Below, in pieces: positions 32,696 to 44,961 of a stretch of DNA of 64,000 bases. The stretch comes from Terfezia claveryi (lineage: Eukaryota; Ascomycota; Pezizomycetes; Pezizales; Pezizaceae). How positions within the stretch are numbered: the stretch's first letter is position 1; each line of letters opens with the position of its first letter. The notes under the pieces were generated by a model. It made no database searches, was not told where the DNA came from, and worked only from the letters and a program-made list of their open reading frames with translations. The DNA lies in NCBI GenBank assembly GCA_015179025.1, contig WHUX01000114.1:1-64000 (forward strand). Direction: 5' to 3'. The translations under genes were made by a program, and so were the position numbers.

Positions 32696-33523
32696 AACCC
32701 GAGTGGATTCAGGAAAAGGTAAGTTAATCTGCCAGGTCTGGCGCCTATATACCGCAAGATAACTCAAGAGCCAGAAAGGCAAAAGCAGGTACATAAGAGG
32801 AAGTAGAACTGGAAATATCAAAATCAAGTGATGCGGAGCCCCCAAGCTGTCATTAACCGGCTGGATGCCAGATGACTCCGAGGCCTGACTGTAGCCTTGC
32901 ACCAAATAGCAACCCAAACCAAAGTAAAAGTAGCACGAAAAAAGGAGGAAATCTCAAGGGCCTCCACTTCCGGCCAATCGAAGCTGAAGGAAGCTTCTCC
33001 CGGATCCCAAACATCCCCATCCTCCTCTTGAATCCAAATAGGGCGATCAAGATCTTCCCAATCCTTAATGCTGCCGAGGACAGCTCTCTGGTCGCTAAAA
33101 TCTGGGCAGTCGAAGGTAATGTGTTGACCGTCCTGTGTGTGGTGTCCGCACTGACACGCGCTGGTGTCGGATTTGCTAATTCCGTAGAGCCAGTGTTTCT
33201 GAGGTCCTCTGTCTGTTCTAAGCTATGTATAGGCTGACATTGCATGCCGATTCCATTCTGATCTCCGTTCTTCATAACCCAGAGCTGTTCTTTCCGCTGA
33301 TCTCCGTGCTCTGGAAGCTTGTCTAATACCTCCCTCGGTAATAATCGACTCCCGGAGGGAAACTTGTCCTAGGGAGGAGGCGAAGGCGGCAAGCTTGTCT
33401 GCTTCCACATTTCCTTTAATGCCAATATGGGCGTACCTATGAAATGGAGGTGTCGAGTTAGTTGCTACCTATCCCGCTCCGCTAGGAGCTCTGCTAGCTT
33501 GAGTTCTATATTTGTTCTAGGTG

Positions 33524-34399
33524 AGTTATGGGGAGAGACCGCATCTTGGGTCAAGTCCTTATCTAAAGCCAAGTTGTAGCGGTGCCAGTAAAATCTCCAG
33601 AAAGGATTTTTGGCTACAGGGTATATGAAAATCTATAACGCCAGTATTGTTAAGTTCTCAGGTTCATAGCAGACAGTCAAAGATTGTAACTACAATTATA
33701 AGGATATTAGAATTGTAATGAGAAGGAAATAACTATATGAAGAAATAGTAGGCGGGTATGACAATTATACAAGTAGATGCAGAAGTACTGCTGTGACAGA
33801 GAGGTCCCATGAGTTTTGTAGAGAGACAATCAGTACAGGAGGGTGAGTTATTCCCCATTCTTGTATGGCAGAGGAAGATTTATAGGGAATCATATTATCG
33901 GGAGGGGGACCCATCAGCAAAAATAATATCAACATCAAGTGTGCTTCTGACATATATGATACTCTTTTACATCACTATAGATTCAGAAGCAAAATGTACT
34001 ATTTCACTCCTTCCGATGGAAATAACCTGAACTCATATGTCTGGACGCAAATCAATTTAATCCTGCTTCCTGACAGATCCATCTTATTTGTGTCATTCCT
34101 CAATGTACCAAAAATGTCATCCTCTTCATTAGTGGAGTTCTAATCTCAGTTTACATTACAATGTACTCAAAATTTCATCCTCTCTATGAGTAGAGTTGTA
34201 ATTTCAGTTCTACTTCCGATGAAAACAGTCTACTAGTATAGGCGCGATCGCGCTTATTCTTCTACGGTATCTGTATTTATGCGTTTCAAAACTTGTATTT
34301 TATTCTCACGATATAATCTAAATCTAGCTAAAGACATAACTATCGCGGCACCCTAAAATCACTGCTTAAATTGACACCGCATTACTGGCCAAACAAGGC
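33524..34399. other. Resumed NLR-2 flank, then gene-free spacer
   Basis: 33524-33700 continues the flank (GAGACCGCATCTTGGGTCAA; TCATAGCAGACAGTC). The rest, to 34399, holds no gene that I recognise. Confidence 0.6.
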
Positions 34400-34715
34400 C
34401 TGATATCACTGTCCAAATCAGTCTAAATATCGAGTCCATATATGACTAAAATTCAGTAAGCAAATCAGCCTCAATATCTACATGCAAAGATCTCTAGAGT
34501 TCAGCAAGTAAATTAGCCTATATATCTGCATGCAAATGAGTCTAGAATTCAGTGAGCAAATTAGCCTCAATATCTGCTTGCAAAAGACTCTAGAAATCGG
34601 TAAACAAATAAGCTTCGATATCTGCGTACAAAGATCCCTAGAATTCAGCGAGAACATCAGCCTATATATCCACGTACAAATGAGGCCAAAATTCAGCAAG
34701 TCAATCAACCATACA
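34400..34715. repeat. 48-bp degenerate tandem repeat, about six units
   Basis: Units of 48 bp resemble GCAAATTAGCCTCAATATCT plus GCATGCAAATGAGTCTAGAA and TTCAGTGA. Because 48 is a multiple of three, both strands stay open for 70-90 codons with a 16-residue period. Divergence between units suggests an old array. Confidence 0.85.
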
Positions 34716-35057
34716 ATAACCCTAGAATCACCAAGTAGTTCATACACCTAGAAATTAGCGTCCAACCACCTCCATAGCGTGGTGCAAATAAGCATAGAAA
34801 TCAGCACGTATACTATAGGTAGCCTTGGGTACAAATGACAGGTAATTCTGAAAGCCAGTTCTACCAGTAATTAGGTGGCAATTCTGTCGGTCATAGTGAT
34901 ATGTTGGAATATCTTGTTAGGCAGCGAAAAGGTACTAGCGAGGCAACACGGGTGCAGAGCGAATCGGTCGCTATATGCCTACTCTAGCAGATGGTAATAT
35001 GCGGAGTGGACAATAGATTTGTATAGTTGCACTTAGATTGAAAGCGAACAATGCGGA
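34716..35057. other. Spacer before LINE B
   Basis: No gene. At 34836-34900 one unit of the roughly 70-bp repeat found at 42640-42820 appears, so the two sides of LINE B were once a continuous repetitive locus. Confidence 0.5.
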
Positions 35058-35071
35058 GTGAAGACTTGCTT
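35058..35071. repeat. Target-site duplication of LINE B, left
   Basis: GTGAAGACTTGCTT, identical to 42202-42215. Confidence 0.9.
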
Positions 35072-35331
35072 TTTTTTTTTTTTTTTTTTTTGGAGTCTGT
35101 ACGTCTATGGAGCCTAAGGCTATGAGACGGCCCCGTCCCTCCCCTTCAAAGGTTTGGTACTCTCACGGAGCAACGAGTTGCCTAAACGCCCTGTCTTCCA
35201 AGCCAAGGAAATAGAAGAAACCGAAATAACCCCTTCCTCCCCCACCACGCCCTTACCGGCCCTTCCCCTGATCAAAAAAGCCGCCCCATCATGTCCATGC
35301 CCGCGAAACCTTCCTCTTCTCAAGCCCCCCA

Positions 35332-38300
35332 TCAGGCGAGCTCAAGGTTGGAAAAGAACGTCTCGACTAGATCTACAGTATATTCATCCCCTCCCTCCTT
35401 CACCTTCTTCAACCACTTCTTCCGCTCATCCATCTCTTCCCAATTGCTCCACCTTCTACCGATCTCCTCCCCGTGTGGACAGACTAGGGCTACATGCCGA
35501 CCTGTTTCCACATGCCTTCCGCACGTCCGGCAAGTAGGGTCAACTGTGTCATCTAGCTTTGCACGCCATGATTGGAGATTTCCTTTCCCTGTCTGGCAAT
35601 GAACATAGTTGACCCTAGCCTTCCTTCCCCACCTAACTACTCTACCCCCCCCATACCTGCCACTTTCCTCTCCGCCTCCCGCATTCTCTTCCATTCCTAC
35701 CTGAGTCCCCCCTCCGTAATCTGGAGATCTTCGGGGACGAGTTTCTCTGCCCCCTCCTTTGCCAAAACATCTGCTTGTTCATTGCCAGGGATGCCCACAT
35801 GAGCTTTAACCCAGCCGAGCCTAACTGCCCCTAACCTAAGCTTCTCTTGCCTCTCCTTAATCCCTACTGCGGCCTTCCGCAGATCTGCTGTTCTTGCTTT
35901 CCCTCTTCTACCTGCCTCTCTTAATGTCGCAATCACTGCCATTAAATCTGTGAAGATAAGAACTTTCCATTCCGGAGGTGTCTTCTCAAGGACTTTCCTA
36001 ATGCCAGTAACCTCCCATCCCATACTGTATACATTCTTCCCAACCCTACGCTTTCCTTCTTAGTCTCCCCTTCCGAAGACCAACCCATGCCGACCTTACC
36101 CCCCTCGCTCATGCTGCCATCAGTATAGACTACCACTGAATCCTCTTTAGCCTCTTCGATTTTTTTAGACCACTGGTCTAGTTTATCATCCCTAGATAGG
36201 CCCAGATCTTCTAATAGGACCTCCACCTTTGGACAAATCCCTCCACAGCTTAGCCTCTCAGTTCCTTCTTCCATAATTCTCCCCACCTTACTCCGGATCA
36301 CTGTCATTACTGACGTAAATCCATCCTTTTCTGGGAAAGGCTCTCCAAAATAGTCCCATGCCCTGCCATCTTCTATGTTCCTCTCCAGTTTACCATTGCC
36401 ATGCTAGAGATCCTCCACTGCTGAAGGATCTTGCATCATCTTTCCTATTAGCCTTGCTTGTGCTACGTCCATTACAAGTCTTAGGCTCTCAACCTCTGCG
36501 ATTTAGCTTACCAGCTCCCGTCTCGAACCATGCGAAGCATTAATGTACTTTTTGAGGGACTAGTATTGTAACTTCTCAAACTTCTCCTCCCAATCTTTCT
36601 GGCCCCTCCAGCCCAGCTCTGAACCCTACAAGGTGACCGCCCTAATTATTCCTGTATAGGCCGCCCTCCAGCTATTGGCGCTCATGCCCCAATTTAAGTT
36701 GCCTAAGCTATTCAGCTATCCTAGCATCTTTCGAGCCTTCTCAATTCTGCTCATCCAATGCTTCTTAAATGTTAATTCCTTGTCCATAATAATTCTGATC
36801 CACTTAACCGACTTCACGTCCTTATTCTTCTGCCTCTTCTTATTCCTTAGTACCAACCTCTCGTGCTTACTGTCTTCCAGTGGAAGGTGATTTTCTTCTA
36901 CTACCTTATTTACTGTCTCATCTGCGAATGTTAGCTAATCATCCATATTGACCTGGTCTCCCTCCTCCCATATACAAATGTTGAGGTGTAGGTCATCAAC
37001 ATATGATGGGAGCTCTATATCTGCTGCCCTTCCTAGTCTTCTACCTATCTCTATCTCCATTTCTGGATTATGGGTACCATCTAGATTAGAAAAATTACCA
37101 GTAAAAGAGGTGACCCTTATAGTGCTCTTAGGTTAGTTTTGCCCCTACCTCTAACTTCCCTATCCCATTCTAACTCAAATACCCTTACTCGGAAGAACTC
37201 CCTGATCTAGGGAATCTACCTCCTGCCTTCCTCAGACTACTCTAGCTCTTTAATAATATTTTCCTTTCTAACATTCTGAAACCTCCCCTTTATGTCCCAA
37301 AATGCCCAACCTACTGCCCCACCTTTTGCCATATACCTCTGAGCTCTTGTAACAGTCCTCAAAGCTGCCTTTGTAGCCGATCTACTTTTAACTGAGCCAA
37401 ACTGATATTTGTGTAGTAGGTTCGTAGTCTGCAGGCAATCTGCCATAACTTTCTCTCTCAGCTTTCCAATACAATTAATCAAATTGATTGGCTTCCAACC
37501 CTTAATCTTTCCATGATCTTTGCCTGGTTTTAGAATCATGACTACCTTGCTGAACTGCTAAGCTTTAGGAATCTTTCCTTTACTCAAATTGTCTGCTACC
37601 TCCTTAATAACCTCTTTTCCCAGCTTGGTCTTCAGAATAGCCTTGATAAACTAGTAGCTAATCCCATCTGATCCAGCTACTGACAAATTGCTTGTTCCAC
37701 GGAGTGCCTTCCTAACCTCTTTTTCCTAATCCTCTATTTCTCCGTTAATTACCCCAACTCCCGAGTCTTCTTTTTCCAGCCCTCTACCCTCCGCTCGCCA
37801 GCTAAAATGATCTGCAATTATTCTTTCCACTTTTTGCTTATTGTTCATTAGCTCCTTACCATGTGCATCTTTTAGCTCCTTCATCTACTGGTAGAGATGC
37901 CATAGGTCCTTTGCCCATTTAACTACTTCCCAGAGGTCCTTCTCACCATTTTCCTTGCAGAAGTTTTGCCAGTATTCTTTCTTTTTTTCCCTTATTATTC
38001 CCTTTAGTCTTTTCTTTTTTGCCTTCCATCTCTTTGTCCTAGCATTCTGGTTAAGGTTTTCTCCTAGCTTCTCTCTTCGGCTCAACCTTATTATCCTAAG
38101 CTGCTTCGTAAGCTCGTTATCCCACCACCTCTTCAACCTCTCCGTAATCCTTAACTTCTTTGAAACCTGTAGACAAAGAGATTTAAGCTTTTCATAAGGG
38201 GTTCATCCCTCTAACCTCTCGAACTACCTATCTTTCTTATCTTCCCCTAATTCTTCTACTACCCATTCTAGCAAATTCCAATCCACCACCTCTTTAACTT

Positions 38301-39060
38301 TATTTCTCTAATTCTTCCCCTAGTCCATCTCTACTGATATAGCCCAATGGTCTGAGCCTAGTTTAGCACTTTCGACCTCTTCCCACTTCTTAGCTCCCTT
38401 GCTTAGAAATAAGTCAATTCTACTTCTCTCGAATCTTCTTCACCTTTTTCTTTCCTATGTCCAAGGCCCCCCTCCTTCAGCGATCTCAAATCCATTACCC
38501 AATATCCAATCCGCCATAATTTTGCCCTGGCTATCTTCCTTATTCCTATAGTCCCAGAGCTCGCAATGAGCATTCTAGTCACCAACTACCCCCCCCTTTG
38601 AACCTAGTAGAGTTCTGATCCTACCCAACCAACTCTCTCAAGTCCTGCCCCGAATTTTTCTATCTGTATAGACTCTACCTAACCTTTTGCCCTCAATTTC
38701 CACTACAGCCAAATTTGCCTCTTCGACTACTATCTTAACTCTTCCATCCTATCTTTTCCTCCAAAAAACTATAACCCTCTTTTCTTTCTTAACTTCTGAA
38801 CCTAATAAAAACATTGAATGATCTTAAGTCCTACTTCCCTTCTTATTAATCCAAGCCTCCCCTATAAATGCAACATCTACCTCTTCCTCCTTACACCACT
38901 CCAAGAATGCATAGGTATTTATATAGCTTCCCCCTACATTCTTGTAGGCTACCTTAATAACCTTACTAGTGAGAAGGCCCCTGAGGAGGGCCTTCATCTA
39001 CTGTCTAGCCATCGTCACCTTCTTTCACAGGACCAAAACGCATCTTCTTAATACTTGGGG
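35332..39060 (-). pseudogene. LINE B ORF2 (endonuclease, RT, RNase H), decayed
   Basis: Read on the minus strand, the endonuclease begins near 39050. It has GD-stop-NAHCELWDY near 38590-38550 (Trp expected at the stop) and FERSRIDLFLSKGA near 38420. The RT spans about 37800-36600, with KPINLINCIGKL and the catalytic SYVDDLHLN near 36990. The RNase H runs 36220-35720, with VVYTDGSMSEGGKVGMGW, FTDLMAVIATL and AHVGIPGNEQADVLAKEGAE, followed by the knuckle CRTCGRHVETGRHVALVCP. Open stretches of 60-120 codons remain. Compared with the fragment at 59.1-61.3 kb, the LWG, QYQ and VRQIA positions read L-stop-G, QY-stop and VS-stop-IA. Confidence 0.85.
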
Positions 39061-39199
39061 TCCCTTTAGTTGTAAGGAGTTCCTTCTCCTTAACCTTCTA
39101 TGACCCATTTTTCTTGTGCTTAATAACCTTGAATCTCTCTTCATCTTTTTTCTTTTATTTGCCCTTACCTGCATCCTCAATTTTTCTCTTACTCTTACC

Positions 39200-41815
39200 T
39201 GCCGTCACCTTACTAATTGATATACAACTCCACCTCACATATCCCTACCCCCTACAATTATAGCACTGCACCCTACTCATCATTTTCTGAGCTCCCCCTT
39301 GGAAAGAGCTATTCTGATAACCTGTTTGGCTTTGATACCCTCCTCAGCTTTGGTAGTTCTGTTGCCTACCTTGAGCTGACTGCCAACCTCATGGGCCCTT
39401 TGGTATGATTGTCTTCTTACTTACCTTCTGAACTGCATCCCCGTGTGCAAACATGGCAACCTTCTACATCTTCCCATCCTAGATAATCTCATTCTTGACT
39501 AAGCTGGCTGCTTCCACTGCATCCACTGCATCAAATGTAAATTCCAGTGCCTTTGTTCCCCCTCAAATCTTAGGCATCCTTTTGGCTCCCTTCAATACTT
39601 TGTTTTCCTTCTTCAACTTCTCTACAAGAGCCTTCCGCCCCCTTGCTATAGTTATCGGAATACCTACCACAATCATCTTAACCGATCTTCCTTCGTCAAC
39701 TCAGACATTTAGAATATCTCCTGTTTTCCCAAAGACCTACACTAGCATCTTCCCCTCCTCACTTGCAACCTTGACCGGATCTATTTCCTGTCCGACCCTA
39801 CTTACCAACTAAATACTCTCATCTTTATACTTCCCTTGGCCTGCTTTTGCTGTAATTGACCAAGCCATCCTTCCCAGAGTCAACCCTATCTCCCTTAGTA
39901 GCTTATTAACCTTTGCCACTACTACTTCTAACTCCCTCTTGCTATTAGCATCCATATCCTACATATGCCCCATAACTACATCCACCATTTTCAAAATCTC
40001 TCTATTTATGACCTGCCTCAATTTTCCAACTTCGGTCTCTAACAGCTCCCCGAATTCTTTCTCAATCTTCTTTATCATCTCCTTAGCTTTCTTTATTTTT
40101 TATCTAAGTTTAATTAACCTTTCCTCTGATAGTGCTGATCTGTCTTTTCCATTCAGTTCAGCAAGCTCATCCTTGCATGCCACCCAAGCCTTCTATTGGC
40201 TATCCCATACCGACTTCGCTTGTGTAGCTATCTTCTCTGCCTTCTTTTGTGCTAATACCTCCTTCTTCAATTCGGCCTCTGCTTCTTTTTTTTTCTGTCT
40301 AGCTTCTTAAGCTCATTTGCCTTCCTTTTCTCCTCTTCCACTTGTCTCTTTCTTGCATTCAGAGTTCTCTTGACTTTGGCTTGTTGTTCTAGAGTACCTG
40401 CCCCCATTGAAACTGCCAAAACAGCTATTTCCTCTTTCATTTCCTTCACCTCTTTTTCCAGCCCCCATAAAGGTCCTGTTCTGACTTCCTTAATTACTCT
40501 CTAGTAATATTCAGCTTCTGACACTCTAATCACTTATTCCCTATCTCCATATTTTGCTGTTTCCTCGAGAAGTCTCTTCCAACCTCCTTTCCCTGTACCG
40601 TCTCCATCTGCATATAACCCCTCTTCTATACACTCTCCTCCGGCCATCATTAAGCTCCTTGCTATCCTAGTGTCTTTTTTTGACCTCCACGATTTCTATT
40701 CCCTGCTGAGCTCATCCACTTCTCTTATAGTAACTGCGTTCTCGATAATTGCGTTTACTATCTCCATTTCTGTCTTGGGTTCAAGTTCACAGGGTCTCTT
40801 CCACGATCCCCCCGCTCCCACCTTAGGCTCCTCGTCCTCTCCTATCTCCTCATCCTCCTCTTTTTCCCCCCCCCTACCTTGGCCTTCTATACAGTCTTCC
40901 ATAAGCCTCTTGACTTCCTCATCAGTCAGCTCTTTTACCATGTATTTGCTCTTATCTAAGCCTTTTTTTACCAGAATTGATGTTGTCTCCTCCTCCACCC
41001 AGTCCAACGATGTCCGTGTCTTTTCCTTTTGCCCTTCCTTCCCTGCCATTCCCCGGTCTTCAAACCCAGTACCTGGTACTATAACTGGTAGTGCTGGGTC
41101 GACTCCCCCTTTTCCATAGATCTCTTCTAGATCCCCCAGAGTCAAACCCTCATCTCGCTTCCCAATCTTTCTCCTCTTCATTGTGCTTTTCCTTACCATA
41201 GCTTCGTTATCCGATATCTCCTCCTCCTCCTCAACCCCTTCAGTACTGCTCTCTAATTTTCGGGCTTGTTCCCCATTCGTTTGCCTTCTCTTAGACTTTG
41301 GCATTCTGAGAATCCATTTTTGAAGAAACCCTTCAGCCACCCTCCCATCTGGCCTTAGTGGGCGCACTGTAATCATATCAAAAATCTCCTCCTTCCCTTC
41401 TGTAGTCTCGATCTCAAAGTTAAGGCCTTCCAGCTCTCCATTTACTGCCCCATCCTGAATAACTACACCAGCCTTGAGGAGCTCGATTACTCTTTCCACT
41501 GATGTCCCATCAGTTACCCTTAGTATTTCCTCCTCTTCTCTTCCGAACCTCTCCGTCTGGGATATATGGCCGCTTCAAGGGCCTTCTCCCTTCCATTCCT
41601 TGCTAATCCTCTCGGTGTTGAGCGCCACCTCCACTAACGCTTGTTTTCCTTTTTCTCCAAATTCCGGGACCACCTCCCAGCCCGTAACATTTTCCAATAA
41701 AAATTGCCGTCTCTTAACTCCTCCTTCCCCATTAAATTCCAGCTACAGTTTGCTGTGACCAAGGCCCCAGTCCTTGATCGGCCCGAACAAGACACCCTTT
41801 TGGGGTGGAGCCATC
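39200..41815 (-). pseudogene. LINE B ORF1 (Gag-like), decayed
   Basis: Begins MAPPQKGVLFGPIKDWGLG at 41815 on the minus strand. Early stops fall after HSKL and GEGP. The longest open part is 41499-40696: acidic and lysine-rich, with no confident fold. Near the end (about 39270) lies a zinc-knuckle remnant reading CYNCRG, stop, GYVRWSC. The stop replaces an expected Trp and the Tyr replaces the expected His, both explained by C-to-T or G-to-A changes in CpA/TpG. The protein would have bound the element RNA. It is not functional here. Confidence 0.75.
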
Positions 41816-42201
41816 CTAATAAACTAACCTAGCCGAACTCTGATTCGTGCCGAAAGTCGAGCACGTGAGAGCTTGGTTGGTTGGTTAGTTGTAGAAATAA
41901 AGATAACCAGGATCTGACGATTGCTGTGGCAACGGAGAGATCCTGTAGCACCTACCAGCACCGGACCAATACGTATTGGGGCGGTTGCTACTTAGGTGAG
42001 ACACAGGGTAATCGCCCCTTAATTCACGTGTGCGCACGCGAATATGTCCTCCCGGGGGATTCTGTGACTCGAATAAGATAGTATAATAGATTGGATCTAT
42101 GCGTTCACGTTCACGCAAGAATCAAATTAAGCTTGTCACCGATAACGAGGGTGTTCTGGTTGTTGAGTTCTCGTAATCACTCAGTCCCTGGAAGTTGTTG
42201 T

Positions 42202-42215
42202 GTGAAGACTTGCTT
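42202..42215. repeat. Target-site duplication of LINE B, right
   Basis: GTGAAGACTTGCTT, identical to 35058-35071. Confidence 0.9.
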
Positions 42216-42895
42216 GATTAACAGGAAAATACAGGTCCGGAGCGTTGTCTATATACATGAGAAATTCAGGGTAAGATAATGTGCAGGGATGTGTTATTCA
42301 GCCAATCAAAAGCAAGAGAATGCAAGTACCGGTATTGTGGATAGCGGTCGGGTGGTAAACAAAAGTGACTCAACCTGACATACGTAAGATACTTGCGTAC
42401 GTGCGAACCTAACGTAAGAAGCTTGCGTGTGTGGTCGTAAGGTGCTTGCGTGTACAGATTCAGCTGAATATTGTCGTTGTGGCGATAGGCTTTGCCGGAC
42501 ACCCGGTGTTGCCAGATATCGGTAATGGCCTCGCCGGTGGATAATTCAGGGTAACGGTGACACCGGATGGCGCAACAGCAATAACCGGGTGTATTGGATG
42601 TGGGCGTTTGAACAATAGTAGGCTTAATTATAAAGTGATTCTAGAGCCAATTCCGCCAGTAATTAGATGGCGATTCTGTCAGTTATAGTAGAGGTTTGAT
42701 TATAGGTAATTCTAGAGCCAATTCTGCCGGTGATTATGGTAGTGATTCTTTTGGTTATTGTAGGCTTGGTTATAGGTAATTCTAGAGCTAATTCCACCAG
42801 TACTTGTAACAGTGATTCTTTAGGGATTCTATAGAATATTGTTGCGTTAGTGATATTAGAATATAACTTAGGTACTTCCGGATGCAGATTTTTTT
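42216..42895. repeat. Repetitive spacer with about three 70-bp units
   Basis: CTAGAGCCAATTC-type units recur at about 42641, 42712 and 42782 (period 70-71). The earlier part (42380-42440) repeats CGTAAGA-CTTGCGT words. No gene. Confidence 0.6.
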
Positions 42896-43117
42896 TTGTT
42901 GGAGTATCTCGAAATGTTTTGTTGGCTATCTTGGGTACCTACCTATCCAGCATACAAGGATTCGGATGCAACAAAGTTCTGGCTTCTTATCAATAATTGC
43001 ACACTGAAGTTAAGCAGAAAGGGGGATGATTGTTTCCCCCTAGCAGAGTTGGATTTCCACAAATCTTTGATGCTAGAGATTCACATCAAAAGGTCTTCAA
43101 AAAGGAGCAGAAATTAA
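42896..43117 (+). CDS. Small ORF of unknown function
   Basis: 73 codons (MLEYLEMFCWLSWVPTYP...), with no family recognised. The Met follows an AT-rich tract and there is no good evidence of a promoter or introns. It could be a relic of a larger gene. Listed only because nothing else explains this stretch. Confidence 0.15.
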   Translation: MLEYLEMFCWLSWVPTYPAYKDSDATKFWLLINNCTLKLSRKGDDCFPLAELDFHKSLMLEIHIKRSSKRSRN

Positions 43118-43549
43118 GTACCTAAACTTGAAGTTTCCAAGCTTAGATATTTTGAGACAATCCTCCTTACATTTACTTTGCGATTTTGGAAAATTAGGAA
43201 TGTGACATTTTCTGTCATCTTACAACAGGTAGTTGTAATCAATCACAGTATGGGGCCACAGGATCTCCGGCAGGAAAGAGACTTCTCTAGACCTAATCAA
43301 AATAGCTCGCCCACAAAGAGAAGGCGTGTAATTGCATAATTGAATAGAGATGCAAATGTTAAGGAAAAGTTATCCTAAGTATCAAATAATGTCTTAGAAT
43401 CTCATGATATTCTACCAAGGCTACAATAGTCTGATTTTGTTCGATATCGAGCTGAATGATCTATGAGTTCAACGGCGTTTTTCGTACATTAGCGACTGGG
43501 CAACCAATAGGCGCTAGGCTGGCCCCGGAGCGCTGGTACCTACTGTCTG
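43118..43549. other. Spacer, nothing recognised
   Basis: No gene or repeat supported. Confidence 0.4.
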
Positions 43550-44828
43550 ACCGGTTGGCACTAACGGAATTCGAATCGAAGTGTGTTCGTAAATGGAAAG
43601 TGCTGTCCAAATAGGCCGCTAGGTACTACCGGTACCTCACATTTCCACCTCCGGACTCACTGGTACCCGTTGCCAGAGCCACACAATCGGGAACAACATA
43701 TGGGAGACGGGAGGATTGATATCCACGGCATCGAAGGTGCCCGATATTCTCAGGCATGCTTAATCTCAGCAGTCCCGCGGTTGCAGATTCTCCTTCTGAA
43801 GTTGAACATAATTTTGACGTAGAACGTAGGAAGACATTTTCCTTTGTCCCCCAAAAAAGACCCCACAGTACATTCCCAAAAAGGGAAAAAGAAAAGGAAA
43901 TCAAACAAGTTAAAAAGAGAAGAAAGAAGGCCAAAAATTAAAAAAATAAAAAATATAAAAAAATAAAAAGGATGGTGAAGGTCCCAATTTAATTTAAGTC
44001 AGTTGTGGGGTCCCTCGAGCCCCGTCCTTCGCTCCTCAAGCGAGTCAAGAATCCTAAACCCAGATGACTTATTCTGGGATAACTTAATACTCCACTGCAA
44101 GACCCATTGTTTATCTACCCTCTTCGGCCCAATCTCGTTCGTTATACTTTATAAGCTGTGTTGAAACCTATGTAGCTTCTTCCGGATTCCAGCCAGAGAT
44201 TCCCAAGCAAATCTCTCGAAATTCATTGATTGTGAAACCGCAGCTTCTTTTCCATCTGGCTCTGGAATCTCTCCCTGTTGAAGCGAGAGCCAATGGCTTT
44301 CCGTAGCCAAGTGATTCGTAGGTGTTTTCTTTTAGGAGAATCGCCCAGGACCAGGTGTCGTGATGGGGAAAAACTGTAATTCCGTTCTTGCCTCGTAAAA
44401 ATTTTGATTGCTAATGTTCCGTCCTCGAGGACTATAAAATCCTATAATTGCCGACGTCGGAAACGCTCTGGTTGTCAAAATGGGCTCGTCCTTCGCTCTC
44501 CTCCCAGTTACAGCACGCAACCCTGACTAATGCTGGGTTGAGTTCTGGGCCAATAGCCTCTATGCGGCCCCTTGAGATTGCTAAACATATTCACTGACTA
44601 GGTAATACATATGTACAAGACTTGTCGATGTAGGAATTATGACTGGATACGTATCTGCTGTTTATAGTCCTGCGGCTTGCCAGAAGCCATCTTGTATTTC
44701 AAAGACTTTTTCGGAATCACCAGGTACCACATCCAAAAGTCACAGTACATGGGTTACAGTACCTACCGTATTGGCAGCGACTGCCTGATTCGCTGAAACA
44801 CCTGCTACTGCAGTCCAATTGGTATCTG
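43550..44828 (+). other. Duplicated far-upstream NLR flank (copy before NLR-3)
   Basis: Parallel to 18240-20540, but shorter because it lacks the insertions there. Shared landmarks: TTGGCACTAACGGAATTCG, GATGACTTATTCTGGG, TTCTTCCGGATTCCAGCCAG, GCGAGAGCCAATGGC, TTGAGATTGCTAAACATATT. No coding gene recognised. Confidence 0.75.
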
Positions 44829-44961
44829 CATGCTGGTTGTTCAACCCCGCTTTTACTTGTATGTCGTCTTATCCAAATTCTACTCCGTATCTACACATAA
44901 CTCAGCACCAAACCACCACTGATACAAATTGCAGCAATAAACCGAGAAGAGAATACCGAAC
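44829..44961 (+). promoter_or_regulatory. Conserved leader upstream of NLR-3
   Basis: Same leader as in the paralogues, with CAACCCCGCTTTTACTTG, ACTCCGTATCTACACATAAC and GAGAATACCGAACATGGG. Confidence 0.6.

Larger units (their letters stand above)
32203..33523 (-). mobile_element. 5'-truncated LINE family A, itself interrupted
   Basis: Minus-oriented copy. Its poly-A (poly-T 32203-32212) and last bases are at the left, and the main body is at 32696-33523. The body codes the end of RNase H (YAHIGIKGNVEADKLAAFA) and the knuckle CQCGHHTQDGQHITFDCP, then the 3' UTR hairpins. A second LINE A copy splits it at 32248-32680. Confidence 0.8.
35072..42201 (-). mobile_element. Near full-length Tad-like LINE, family B, RIP-decayed
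   Basis: A 7.13-kb minus-oriented LINE with poly-A (poly-T from 35072) and a 14-bp target duplication. It has a 5' UTR (about 41816-42201), ORF1, and ORF2 with endonuclease, reverse transcriptase, RNase H and knuckle, plus a 3' UTR. Nearly every reading frame is cut by stops, many at expected Trp (TAG for TGG) or Gln (TAG or TAA for CAG or CAA) codons. Confidence 0.92.

Noticed and set aside
34478..34751. Two small overlapping frames on opposite strands as genes
   Set aside because: Both are by-products of the 48-bp repeat.
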